A stretch of 64,000 nt of DNA from Hsuehochloa calcarea (lineage: Eukaryota; Streptophyta; Magnoliopsida; Poales; Poaceae). The notes under the pieces are model-generated. The model did no database searches, was not told the origin of the DNA, and saw only the letters and a program-made list of their open reading frames with translations. The translations under genes and the position numbers were made by a program. Location of the stretch: positions 20,017,232 through 20,081,231 of the forward strand of contig CM070599.1 of NCBI GenBank assembly GCA_036346395.1, in the 5' to 3' direction. Positions 1 to 10,900 of this stretch are shown one piece after another (the stretch's first letter is position 1; every line of letters starts with the position of its first letter).

Positions 1-1088
1 GTACCACACGCACTGGGTGATGCACCAATTTTGTCTACGATAGGAGGTCCCAGTGCCCTAGGTGCAGAGGTTGCCGCCAAACGTCCATGGATAAGTTTAC
101 GCTTTGTGTCTTTGGTAGTCTTTCCCTTACGGACTTACAAATTTATCGTTTTGCCTTCCATAGGTACACCAGGAAGGACGTACTTGGTATTACTTCCTAG
201 GTTGAGAAGATGACCTATTGGGTTGAGATGTGGCTCCATACCTTGGAGGATGTGCACTGAGAGACTGCTCCCTACCACCCCGGGACGTACGAGGAGTACA
301 ACGAGTGATACTCCACTCGGACGATGGTTCGTTGTGTCAGGGTTGTGGACGACCAACCACGACACAACATTGCGATGATCGACACGTACCCCACTCAGTC
401 GGACTCTACATTCCATTGCGTGGTACATATTGAATGATCCATACTTCTTATTTACTACGTATGTTTTCGGTTTCTAACTTGATAATTCTGTATACGGAAT
501 GATCTTCAATGGAAGATGCACGAGTTGGCGACCTCCGTGCATAGTCTAACGATTGGGGAGCTCTTCGGCACGACGAGGCAGGAGATCGGAGAGGCCATTG
601 ACCAGATGATAGAAGCAACAAGGCAAGGCATCTAGCTTACATTGTGCCATGGGCCGAGGGACGTGGTGGGCAGATCTAATGGCACTGTGTCGGGAGTAAC
701 CCAGTGCCAGCTCAGTTCGTAGGTACACCTGAAATACTTACATTGGTTGTTAATTTCGAACTCCATTGGTTACTAACGACATTTTCTTCTAACAGGTACT
801 TAGTATCGTCCGTACCCAGGGGCAGGACTACACCGAGCCGTCTGCTGCGATGCAACGATTAGGTATGTCTATGTTGTTTGCACGTATAACGTACTATTTC
901 AGCATTTCCTTTTGGTTTACATGTATAACGTATTGTTTTACAGATTGTAGACTCCTATGGGAGGAGTTAGTGTCGCAAGAGGGTGCCTACTCCAGGGTCT
1001 ACGAGTTCGACCAGGAGTGGGCGCTATGGCGAGAGGGCGGTGAGCCTTTAAACGATGAGAGCAATCAGGTCTCTGTTGGGGCTTCACA
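1..1088 (+). pseudogene. Transposon-borne gene remnant resembling plant mobile domain (PMD) proteins, copy A, 5' part
   Basis: No intact reading frame remains. Conceptual translation around 270-430 gives a tract with the pattern TYEEYNEWY, followed by a region close to WYxxxTRVRCVxVVDDxPRH. The same tract is readable on the minus strand near 48400-48540, so this is a repeated gene and not a unique one. An intron is visible at 863-943 (AG/GTATGT to TTTACAG), and the copy near 47820-47890 has an intron at the equivalent place with similar sequence. The exon after it encodes a tract with the pattern LLWEELVSQEGAYSRVYEFD. The coding tract stops at about 1088, where a retrotransposon begins, and resumes at about 3839. 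The 5' end lies outside the window. The PMD assignment rests on remembered family character of grass TE-linked proteins and is tentative. The repeated, decayed, TE-borne nature is directly visible. Confidence 0.5.
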
Positions 1089-1682
1089 ACTGAAGAATCT
1101 AGACCTATTATTATGAGTTAATGGAGTATTTTAGTCATTAATGACAAATCTATTTGTGAGACTAACACTACTATTAATATACCTATTATGTAGTCTTATT
1201 TGAATAAAAATGTGAAAATCAAATAGGTATGCATTTTATATCATATTCTTATATCTTGTTGCATTCCTCGGATCTAAAATATAGGTTGAACTCCACCAAA
1301 AGTCTAACTTGAATATGTGCATATGTTCTTATTATACATTTGTGTATGCACATATTTAGGGGGAGTTCACTCTATGTTTTGTAGTTTCATGAGTATTGAT
1401 CCATATTTTCTTATCCGCATATGTTTGAGATCTCTACTTTGAAATATATTATTGAGTATATAAAACTTGTGTAGTTCATATATACTCACATTACTTAATA
1501 TTCAATTATTTGTAATTGTGATGGTTGTCATCAATTACCTAAGAGGGAAAGATTGAAGTATCTTGACCCACCATTATGAGTTAATAATATATTTTGGTAA
1601 TTAACGACAATCACATTGTAGACTTATATTTTCATGAGTTGGTGAAATAGGTTAAGTCCCCATGATGATAGAGATTTTGGAT

Positions 1683-2065
1683 GTCATCATGAGTTGATTG
1701 TCATCAAGTCAAGGTTCAAAAAGAGAATGCATCATGTGTTGATGCATATTAAGATCACGAAGAGGAGATGATCATGAGTTGATCATCAAGTCAAGAGAAG
1801 ATCTATCATGTGTTGATGAAGAGCAAATGAAGAAGATCATCATGTGTTGATAATATTCAAATCAAGATTCAGGATGAAAGATGTCATCATGTGTTGATAA
1901 GCATCAAGACAAGATCCCGAAGTGAAGGAATCCATCATGTGTTGATGAAGACTCGTGAAGAAGGCATCATGAGTTGATGCATATCCAAGTCAAGAACTTG
2001 TAGTAAATAAAACCATCATGTGTTGATGGAAGTCAAGTGAAGGATGCATCATGGGTTGATGCATA
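1683..2065. repeat. Array of ten imperfect palindromes, core ATCATGnGTTGAT
   Basis: The core CATCATGTGTTGATG or its variants (GAGTTGAT, GGGTTGAT) recurs ten times at irregular spacings of about 33-50 bp, interleaved with AAGTCAAG and AAGATC-rich spacers. Each core is itself a short dyad that could fold as a hairpin. It lies inside the Sirevirus-like LTR. Confidence 0.75.
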
Positions 2066-2529
2066 TCAAGTCAAGGACCCGGATTTGAAGTAAAGATGTG
2101 CGTCATCAAGCTTCAAGTGAGTGTGCAAGGCAAATGTATGACTAGGTAGGGCTAAGGATAAGTTTTTAGTCTTTTTACCGGTCTTGGTGTTTGGTTGGAG
2201 ACCGGATTACTAGTATAAGTCGCCGTACTATTAAGAGGGGTCTTGTCTAGTAGCTTGAGTCTCAACATGTGTTGAAAGGTCAATCTCGCTTGCTCTAGCT
2301 CACTGTGGCATGATGCTATTATTTACAAATATGTTTTGCAAATAGTTAATATTCATGCGTCTAATTCTTGTAGTATGTGACTATACTTTGCAAATGTGTT
2401 TTGCAAATGGTTGAAGTTCATGTACCTACTCCTTGTTGCATGATCTAAGTTTGCAGATATATTTTTGCAAGTTTCTAGGATTCATGCATTGTCTTGATTT
2501 GAGCTTCTGGAAAATGTTTGTGAAAAACA

Positions 2530-3020
2530 GTATGACCGCTGTTGATAAGCGGTACTACCGCAAGTTGGTAGTACCGATATTTATACAGTGGTACGTATTT
2601 TCCAAAGAGCATATTTTTCGAGTGGTTTGATACTCTTTGAAAATCGGAACGACCGCTCTTCAACTGCGGTACTACCGCCGGTCGGTAGTACCGATATGTA
2701 TATGGCGATACGAATATTACAGAGAGCGTGTTTTTGGGAGTTTTGATCTCCCTTGAATCAGTATGACCGCAATCCCTTGAGCGGTACTACTAGAGTGCAA
2801 TAGTACCGATGATTTCACGGCGGTACGACTTTTTCATATAGGGTGTTTTTCTTGTGTTTGTTTGATCCTCTAGAAATCGGTAATATCTATATAGTCGAGC
2901 GGTATTACCGCAGTGCGGTAATACCAATTTGTAGTTGACGGTAGTACCACAACCTTTTGTTATGGCTATATCAGATGGTTTAAACGCACTGTGATCGGCC
3001 GTTGATTCTCGATGCGGTAG
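2530..3020. repeat. Array of inverted CGGTACTACCG / CGGTAGTACCG motifs
   Basis: Four units of roughly 115-125 bp each carry a GCGGTACTACCGC-like dyad, then a CGGTAGTACCG-like inverse, then AT-rich sequence ending in a TTTGAT...CTT tract. The units diverge progressively. The array sits in the second half of the LTR-like sequence and resembles in design, but not in exact motif, the CGGAAGTTCCG array near 58035-58225. Confidence 0.7.
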
Positions 3021-3838
3021 TACAGGTCTGAGCAACGACAGCAGATCGCTAGGAAATCTGATTTTTTCAGGATGTTTGTTCCAATGGCTAGTTTTTATGG
3101 TGGGGCTATAAATACCCCCTTGGCCGGTTGTAAAACAACCTTTGGCACTTCATTTTATTCTTTTGAACTAATGTGAGCTTCTCCTCTTAATTATGCATGT
3201 GTTGCACCTTGTGAGCAAGGAGAGAGATCTCTAGTTGCATGTGTTGCATCTAAAACTAGATTCATATTCACTTGAGCTTGTGCATTCGTTACACGTGGTG
3301 AGAGTCAAGCAAAGGACTTGACTTATTATTGTTGGAGTTTGTCGACTCCTAGATGACATTGGAGGCGTCGTGTCCGGTGATCTCTTAAAAAAATTGTGAA
3401 GAGGCCCGGCGTGTTGTGAAGGTTGGAGCTACCTACCCGGAGCGAGAAAGAGCTACCACTAGTGGATTTGAGGTGTTTGGCTTAATTCGTGGAGCCGATC
3501 CAATTAGTTTGAGCTTACCTCAACGTGGATTAGAGAGACCGGTAAATCCCCGACCACCACGATAAAACGTCGTTGCGTCATTGTGTTTTGCTCTTTAGTG
3601 ATTTACTTTGTGTAATTTATATTCCTAGAATTAAATTGCTTTTATGTCTTTGTGTTTTTGCTATCATTGACATAGTATTATATTGTTGGTGCATTTAGTG
3701 AGACTAGTTGTTTTAGGCCTTAATTATGCAAAACTGATTTGACTTACTCTTTCACTTTAGAAATCGGTTTTAGCCCAAAGATTTTTTAAACTGTCTATTC
3801 ACCCCCTTTTAGTCGACATCCTCGATCTTAAAACAGCT

Positions 3839-4465
3839 GCACGGTGCGCCCGGAGCGATTCAGCCGACGCAGAACCTTCCCGGGACACCCCCCTCTCGAG
3901 ACACCCCTCAGGCTACTCGCGTTGGTAGAGTACCTCGGCCACTGGAGCCTTTGATGTACTCGCACTAGTGCCCGCAGCAGCCCCGGATGAGGCCAGAGGC
4001 CTTAAGTGGGGGTATGGCTGAAGAGGGCCTGCGAGTAGATGTATGTATAAGTCATGTTATGTAAATATTACTTTATGTATGACTTACATTATTGTAGTCT
4101 CGTGTTTTGATACTATTTTATTTTTGTTGTGTGTATAGGTAACCATGTGAGGGAGTCAGACTCCCCACATCACCCTAGTTATAGCATTTTCGTACGCGAA
4201 ATGACTACGCCCTGTTAAATATATACCAAAATTATACTAAATTAAAGATATATCAAAATTATAAATTTAATTTAATTAAAAAATAAGCTCTTGTGACCAT
4301 TTGAATTGACAATATGCTCATCTTGCCAATTCAAATGGCAAAATTACTGTTTGAGAACTATTGCAGTGGCGATCGGCATCTTGTCGCCAAATGGCAAGAG
4401 ATGCTATTTTTTATTCTTTTCACTATTTAGTTTTTGTAATTTTAAATTAAAATAATATTATTTAA
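3839..4465 (+). mobile_element. PMD transposon copy A, 3' part and terminal region
   Basis: From AGCTGCACGGTGCGC at about 3836 to about 4020 the sequence matches, with substitutions, the reverse complement of about 47490-47660, including the reading GRVPRPLEPL. From about 4090 to 4206 it matches the reverse complement of 38880-39000 (shared AACCATGTGAGGGAGTCAG and TAGCATTTTCGTA). This shows that the two copies end alike. The distal part contains imperfect palindromes around GCCATTTGAATTGAC and GCCAATTCAAATGGC, followed by an A/T-rich end near 4465. A precise terminal inverted repeat was not resolved. Confidence 0.55.
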
Positions 4466-4931
4466 AAAGATTCGAGACTTTAATCTGGTCTGGCTTTACG
4501 TGGTCCGATCCAGTCAATAGGGACAGAAGGGCGAGGGCACAACGGGAATTCAGTTGAGGATAATTGGCTCGCGATCGCGCAGGCGGACCGGGCCTGCGCC
4601 TGCGCCGCTTGGACTAGCCCCTTGACCAAACCCTAGAGTTAAATACCCGCCCCCCACTTGATCCCGCCGCTCCTTTCCCTGCCTTGCGCACGCACACACG
4701 GCACGGCACGGCGCGCACGCACGCTTCTCTCCTCCCGAAGTCTCCGCGAGGCCACAAGGGGGAGGAGCCGAGGACTCCGACTCCCCGCTCCCCACTCCCA
4801 CCCCCCGCCGCCGCGGCAGCGGACCGCGCAGAACTCTAGCTCGGGGGTTCCGGCTTCGCCCCGACCCTGGCCCCCGCGCGCCGCTGCCGCTGCCGCTGCC
4901 GTCGGTGCTCGAGGTCGCCCCAGCCGCCGCG
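4466..4931 (+). promoter_or_regulatory. Promoter and 5' leader of the importin gene
   Basis: A telo-box-like AAACCCTAG lies at 4628-4636 and is followed by a TATA-like TTAAATACC at about 4639-4647. Downstream is a strongly GC/C-rich leader with CT tracts up to the ATG at 4932. The telo-box is a known feature of plant promoters for translation-linked and growth-linked genes. Its role here is inferred. The transcription start was not determined. The ATG context is GCCGCGATGG, with a G at +4. Confidence 0.5.
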
Positions 4932-7900
4932 ATGGATCTGCCCAGCCTGGCCGTAGTGCTGCGCGCGGCGCTCAGCCACGCTCCCGAGGAGCGCAAGGCC
5001 GCCGAGGCCAACCTCAACCAGGTGAACCCCCGTGTCGCGCGCCCTCTTCCACTGCCGCCGCCGCTGACGCCGCTTGATCGGGCTCTAGACTCTCTTGTTC
5101 CGTTGCTTGTGTGGACGCGCTATCGGGGTCTGGGGTTCCCGCCGCGCTGAAATGGATTGGGTTGTGCTGGTGGTTCGTCGCGTGATTGTTTTTCGTCTCT
5201 GCGTAGTTGGGTTTTGCTGTCGAAGTGTCGAAACCTGCTCAATCGAATGAGTCACAAAAGTACCGTTTTTCAATTGCTGTGTTTAACTGTGTATCCAGTC
5301 GATTGCTATTGCCCTGTTTCCTGTGATCTGGAGCTAAGTTATTGTGTTGAATATTTAAATTGGATCAATTTGAACCAGTGATCCGTATTAACCTTTATAA
5401 TCCGTTGGTTTGATCATTGCTTCACATTGTCGTGTAGTTTGATTTAGTTGTAGAACTATGCTCAATGGAATTTTTATAGGCTGCTTGTGTTTCTACCTCA
5501 TGCAGCTAGTGTAGTTATCATTATTGGCCTCCAGGTCATGAACACCTCAGAGTTGGTAGGTTAGTTACCCTGTTCAATCATGTAGACTGGCATTACTACT
5601 GAAATCGTGCTAGTTTCCTATAATGATTTTGCATATATAAACTTATTTCAATGAACGTTTCTATGGCGCAGAGTTGCTTGTTTGCTCCCTTTATGTTTAG
5701 CGGGCTATGTTTTAGTGGAAGGGAACTATTGTAAAACTGTTCCAACTGAGTGGTTAGCTTTTCTCTTAGCTATTTCCTTGCACATGCGAACTGAGGTGAA
5801 CTGTTCGTAAAGATAACTTCTCAGGCAACTTGCATGTATCAAATGATCTGTTTGCTACAACTAGATTTGTTGGAATGGCGCTCTTAAGTGCACTGCATCA
5901 TTCGAAAAGCCCATGTTTCTCAGCCAACTTGCATGTATCAAATGAGCTGTTAGCTATAATTAGATTTGTTGGAATGACGGAACAAATATTGCTCTCTTTT
6001 GTGAAGTTCATATGTTTTGTTCTTGTGTTGTATAGTGATGGATCACAACACTATAATTTGTTAAAACGAATCCGAGCCAAACCAACAAGTGCGGAAAACT
6101 TTATGTTGAATAGTACTAACAGGGGATTCTAAAGGCTGCAAAGTTACAAGTGATATTGAGCCCGTTCTATTTTTCTTAACTTCGAGCTACCATCATGGTT
6201 TGTTAAGAAAGTTGAGTTGGATTGGTGTGTAATTGATACGTAGTTATTCCCTTTTTCCAAGAATGAGAAAGGAATAAACTACAATGCATTACTTGGTAAT
6301 ATACCAGAAGGGATAAAATAGAATGCTCTGTATTAGCTGATTATTTCCTGTTTTGATGGCCATTAACTCATTATTACTCAATGTTTACCTGTTCTGTGTT
6401 CTCTAAATCATGTTTTTGCCATGCTTTACACATGTTATTTACTTATTTATTTCAGACTCTTGTATTGATGTTTCTGTAATTCTTGCAGTTTCAGTACACG
6501 CCACAACATTTGGTGAGATTGTTACAGATAATTGTGGATGGAAATTGTGATATGGCTGTGAGACAGGTCGCAAGCATTCATTTCAAGAACTTTGTTTCGA
6601 AAAACTGGTCACCTACTGATCCTGGTATGTGAAGGGCAGTAGTGGAGCACCAATTCCCTTATGTGTTTCGATAACTTACACTTTTCTCCCCTTTTTGTAG
6701 AAGAGAAGCACACAATTCCAGAAAATGACAAGTCCATGGTTCGTGAGAATATACTGGGCTTTGTTACTCAATTGCCTCCACTGCTAAGGTAAGTAACTTT
6801 GTCGCAATCCACCTATCCTTTTCTCGAGGAGTTTTTTTTTCTGTCGTTGACATGTGTTAGAATTGTAATGCCAAAAGTGTTTGGTATATTGGCAATTTGG
6901 CATTTCTTTACCAGATAAACTGAAATATAGGACCTGTAGTTTTAAATAAGGTATTCACCATGCTTATTATTGTTGTAAATCCATAATTTTTCTTCACCTA
7001 TTCGGGATAAGTGATGGTAACCTTATTTTAGTAACTGCTGACTTCAATATCCAGCCAGTTGCAGTTAAAGGAAAGTAATATTTACGATTTATGTTTTTCC
7101 TTGTTTCCTTTTTCCCTTGTGCTGCTGGAACTGAAGTGACATATTCTGTGAAATGTAAACAATATGTAGTTAAAGAATATTGAGTCTTCCACTCTTCCTT
7201 CACATAACACATGGAACACAAGCTGTCCTAAATTACAATTGCAGTTAGTGCTAGAAAAGCATTTGTTCTCTGTCTTCCTGTATGTCTGGACTCTGGTACC
7301 TCCATTATAGCCTCAGTTTGTACATAGTCAATTTAGGTAATTTGTTGTATAGACGCATAATACAAAGTGTTTCTTCAAGCTGTAATGTGGTAGAATTGCT
7401 ATTGTGTTGTCTCTTTTTGTGGTGTCAAGTTCTACGTTATGCACATCAGCTTGCATTATTTTAATCTTCGTGATATCTCACTGAAATTGTAGTGTGGGGT
7501 GTTTTTTTAATGACGAAAATACAACATTCAGTATTGTTTGTTTTTGTGAAATGTGTTGATAATTGAGACATCATTCATGACTATCTTTAGGGCACAGCTG
7601 GGAGAAAGTATCAAAACCTTGATCCTTGCGGATTATCCTGAGCAGTGGCCTAGTCTTCTGCATTGGGTTACGCATAACCTAGAGTCACAAAATCAAATTT
7701 TTGGAGCTCTATATGTCCTAAGGATTCTTGCCCGGAAATATGAGTGAGCAGACATATCTCCTTTTACTTTTATGTGCATGGTTGTTACATTATCAGTCTT
7801 CCGTTCTGATATATTTTGGTTCTCCTTGACTCAAAATAACTTAGGATTTATATATTTCTGTCGATTTGTTGTGAGATTTGTTTACACCTTATATTATTTG

Positions 7901-10900
7901 CTTTATTCATTTTTCTGGAAGACTTATATGAAGGATGCACATCATAATTCTTCGCTAATGAAATTTTGCCGTTGTTTTTGGATGACATCCTCACAGCACA
8001 ATGCTTGAGTTTTCCGTTTATATGAGCTAGAGTGATCTTATTCACCCCCATGGTTTAGGTTCAAGTCAGAGGAGGAAAGGATACCTTTATATCAAATTGT
8101 TGAGGACTGTTTTCCGCGTTTGTTAAATATATTCAGCACACTTGTTCAGATTGCCAATCCCCCAATTGAAGTTGCTGACTTGATCAAGCTGATATGCAAA
8201 ATATTCTGGTCATCAATTTATGTATGTTTTTGGTCTTATTAAATTCTATTTATATTTTCCAGTTTTCCTACTATGCTTATTACTGCTCTTGTCATGTACT
8301 TTGTGCAGCTAGAAATTCCAAAGCAACTCTTTGATCCAAATGTCTTCAATGCATGGATGGTTTTATTCTTAAACTTGTTGGAAAGGCCAGTTCCAATGGA
8401 AGGACAACCATTGGATCCTGATGCTAGGAAAGCTTGGGGGTGGTGGAAAGTCAAGAAATGGATTATCCATATCTTGAACCGACTATACACTCGGTCAGTA
8501 TTCAATTAAACTTGATATGTTGTGGGGGAATCGGTATTTTTACTTATTTTTCTGTTCATTATTGACAGGTTTGCTGATCTGAAGGTTCAAAAACCAGAGA
8601 GCAAAGCTTTTGCTCAAATGTTTCAAAAGAATTATGCTGGAAAAATTCTGGGATGTCACTTACAGTTGCTCAATGCAATCCGTACTGGTGGCTATTTGCC
8701 TGATAGGGTTATCAACCTTATTCTTCAATATCTTACCAACAGGTTCGTGAGAAAAATAATTGCACAGCATCATATTGTACTTTCAAAGTAGCTTTCTTAT
8801 TTGTGTTGGCATTGTTCTTGTCGCTGCCTTTCTTTGTTTCTGGATTTCGGTACGTATCACAAACTTGCTGTGAGTGTCTAGCTCTGTTAGACAGTTTAAA
8901 CACGACAGCTTGCTCTATTCAGATTGCTAATGGCACAAATTCTGCTTTATCATTCCTAGTAATGGATAATTTTGCTTGATTTCTGTTTCCTAACATGCAT
9001 TATTCTGGCAGGGAGTCATAATTTACAACTCAAGCAAAGTGTTTGATATGTGTTTTTCATTTGAAGTATTTAGTTTTGGTTTGACTTTTGTTAGATATGT
9101 ATATAGCTTAGGGTGTTCTTTGCCTGTTGACCTACCCTTTACATGATCTATTGGTCTTTTAGCCCATTGGAATAGATTAAGTCTCGTTCCAACATGGTAT
9201 CAGAGCAAGGTTAGGGTTTCCCACTCATTGCAGCCGCCGCCGTCCCCGCGCCCGAAGCTCCCGCTTCTTGCCGTGCTCTGCTTCTCGGTGCGCCCGAAGC
9301 ACTGCTTCTTGCCCGCGCTCGCAGCTCTCACCGCCGGATCCGGCCGGTCCATCGCTGGATTTAGGACGTGACCTTTGTTCTTCATCGCCGCCCGAGTGAG
9401 GACATCTCCCAGGGCTCCCGTGCGCGTCGCCCGGAACTTGCGCCGCCGCGTCCTAGCCCCATCGTCGCTCCAGCTCCTCACCGCGAGCTCCATCCCACGG
9501 GCGTTGTAGCTCCATCCTGCGCCTCTCCTGCCTCGCACCCGCACCCGCGCCCGATGACGCCCTAGCAGATCTGGCGCCACCCCAACGCCGCCGCCCGGCC
9601 AACTCCAGCAGCTCGGCTCCGGATCTCGATGGTCGGGCCATCCCGACCTCTCGCCATAGATCTCATGGCCGCTGGTGTAGCACCTTTCGGTGCCATCGGT
9701 AGCATACCTGCAGGTCTTGCGCCGCCGCCCTTGTTCCTAGCTAGCGTCACCCCTGTCTTGGGTCGCCGCTACTCTTGCCTCGGGGCACCACCGCCGCCGC
9801 CCAGATCTCGGGATCTTCGCGCGGCTCATGCCTCGCCACCGCCGCGCCCGGCCGGGACACTATCACCGCTCCTGCCTCTGGCCATCGCCGTCGCCCCGGC
9901 CTTGGGACACTGACGTCGCTCCTGCCTCTCGGCTCGTCGCTGCAGCCTCGGGCAGCCGCCGCCGCCACCCTTGCCTTAGGTCGCCGCCACCGCCCCTACG
10001 TTGGGGTCTGCTCGTCTGGCTCTTGCTTCTCAGCAGTCCTCGCCTCCGCCACCTCTCTTGTTCGGAATCTTGTCTCTCTGGATCTTGGACTCGGTGTTTC
10101 TTTTCGCATGACATCAGATTCTACTCGCCTCAGTTGTGTAAGTCCCACAGGTTTTTCTTCCACTGTTTAGACTGCAGATGGTACCTCTCTTCTCGTTGCA
10201 AGCCGAGGCATCCTTTCCACTTCTTCCTTTCATGTTCCTGCCGTCTCTCATGTTCCCTACCTTACTATGCAGCTTATGTTGGCCGGCCAGATTACCGATC
10301 ACGATTGTTGTGTTATTCTTGAGTCCGACTTTTGTTGTGTCCAAGACCGCTACATGGGGACTTTGCTTGGTGCTAGCCCTTGGTGCCGTAATTCGCAGCG
10401 TCTTTAGGAGCTCGACTGGCTACACCTTTCTTCTGCTATCTCCACCTGCCAGTCAATCACTACACCTGCCTTTGTTTTTGCTACGTCTTCTACTACTTCC
10501 TTTGCTCAGTGGCACCATCGTTTGGGTCATCTCTGTGGATCGCGATTGTCGTCTTTAGTAGGTCGTGGACTTCTCGGTTCTGTTTCTGGTGACATCTCTT
10601 TAACTTGTATGGGTTGCAAGCTTAGCAAGTAGCTGCAGCTCCCCTATCCATCTAGTGATTTTGTCTCGGCTCGTCCTTTTGATCTTGTTAACTCCGACGT
10701 TTGGTGGTCCGTCCCTTCGTTTCGAAAGAGGGTCATCGATACTATGTGATCTTTATTTATTATTTTCTCGTCGTACTTGGATCTACTTCATGTCCTTTCG
10801 CAGTCAGTTTCTCTCAATTTACCAAAGGATTGCCACCATGGTTTGCACTAAGTTTGATTCGGCCATTCATTCTTTTCGTGTTGATTCTGCTGGCGAGTAC

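Larger units (their letters stand above)
1089..3838 (+). mobile_element. Sirevirus-like Ty1/copia LTR and adjoining 3' internal region inserted in the PMD remnant
   Basis: The stretch separates two parts of a gene that are contiguous in the copy at 47430-49830, so it is an insertion. A TGAGTTAATA LTR-type start lies at 1577, preceded by a purine-rich AAGAGGGAAAGA tract suited to a polypurine tract. The 3' side ends with TATTCACCCCC...AGTCGACATCCTCGATC near 3796-3830, a signature common at the end of grass Sirevirus-class LTRs. A second, similar start (TGAGTTAATGG) lies 463 bp upstream at 1114. No pol reading frame is present. Two internal palindromic arrays are listed separately. Exact borders and a target duplication could not be fixed. 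Confidence 0.55.

Noticed and set aside
4550..5017. 155-aa open frame on the minus strand over the importin promoter and first exon
   Set aside because: It is antisense to a GC-rich leader and exon 1, has low-complexity Ala/Ser/Arg/Gly composition and no domain. It follows from high GC content.
9200..10344. Several overlapping open frames on both strands, rich in Pro, Arg and Ser
   Set aside because: They lie in the GC-rich gag part of a decayed copia element. None forms a continuous gag, and the minus-strand frames are shadows.
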